Shown in pieces: positions 24,254 to 24,261 of a stretch of 24,261 nt of DNA. The notes under the pieces were generated by a model. That model was not told the origin of the DNA, ran no database searches, and saw only the letters and a program-made list of their open reading frames with translations. Position 1 is the stretch's first letter. Each line of letters begins with the position of its first letter. Position numbers and translations under genes: made by a program. The DNA comes from Rhizophagus sp. LPA8_4_AMF (lineage: Eukaryota; Glomeromycota; Glomeromycetes; Glomerales; Glomeraceae): the NCBI GenBank assembly GCA_021464525.1, contig JADRCO010000951.1, positions 1-24,261 of the forward strand, read 5' to 3'.

Positions 24254-24261
24254 AAAAAAAA
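24203..24261. repeat. A-rich low-complexity end of the window
   Basis: AAAAATAAAAAT-type repeats run into an almost pure A run to the last base. This may be a natural simple repeat that stopped assembly at a contig end. Confidence 0.6.

Overview
The window looks like nuclear DNA from an early-diverging fungus, most likely an arbuscular mycorrhizal species of the Rhizophagus type (Glomeromycotina). It is very AT-rich and its genes are dense in short GT-AG introns (6 to 13 in most genes, many exons under 100 nt, some of 14-28 nt). It encodes orthologues that budding and fission yeasts lack, including augmin subunit 7 and respiratory complex I proteins. The species call is an inference; the fungal gene content is much safer. 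All exon coordinates were worked out by hand from reading frame, splice-site sequence and family similarity, and each joined frame was checked for phase.

Layout. Positions 1-2996 are gene-poor: a small one-helix ORF (88-252), a Mutator-like non-autonomous DNA transposon with a 10-bp target duplication and an internal array of about 20 hairpin units (311-1558), then a pogo/Tc1-like MITE (2382-2801) carrying a nested 123-bp hAT-like MITE (2634-2756). Genes then follow closely: HAUS7-like augmin subunit (+, 2997-4512); SMG5-like EST1/PIN protein (-, 4604-7835); NDUFAF4-like complex I assembly factor (+, 8082-8741); an unrecognised probable mitochondrial protein (-, 8878-9618); bifunctional 6-phosphofructo-2-kinase/fructose-2,6-bisphosphatase (-, 9831-12274); SARNP/Tho1 SAP-domain mRNA export factor (+, 12643-14100); 26S proteasome ATPase Rpt4 (-, 14526-16243); a BAR-PH-ArfGAP protein (+, 16653-20695); an Mtf2-like mitochondrial RNA protein (+, 21326-22726); and the complex I subunit NDUFA8 (+, 22843-23494). 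The last ~750 bp are A/T homopolymer-rich with no gene seen.

These are independent eukaryotic housekeeping genes, not an operon or gene cluster. Loose themes are mitochondrial function (NDUFAF4, NDUFA8, Mtf2-like, perhaps the orphan) and mRNA fate (SMG5-like, SARNP). Neighbours are arranged tail-to-tail (HAUS7/SMG5, NDUFAF4/orphan, SARNP/RPT4) or head-to-head (SMG5/NDUFAF4, PFKFB/SARNP, RPT4/ArfGAP). I found no tRNA, rRNA, CRISPR array or virus-derived element. The most interesting items are the hairpin-array transposon, the nested MITE pair, and the augmin, SMG5-like and NDUFAF4-like proteins in a fungus.
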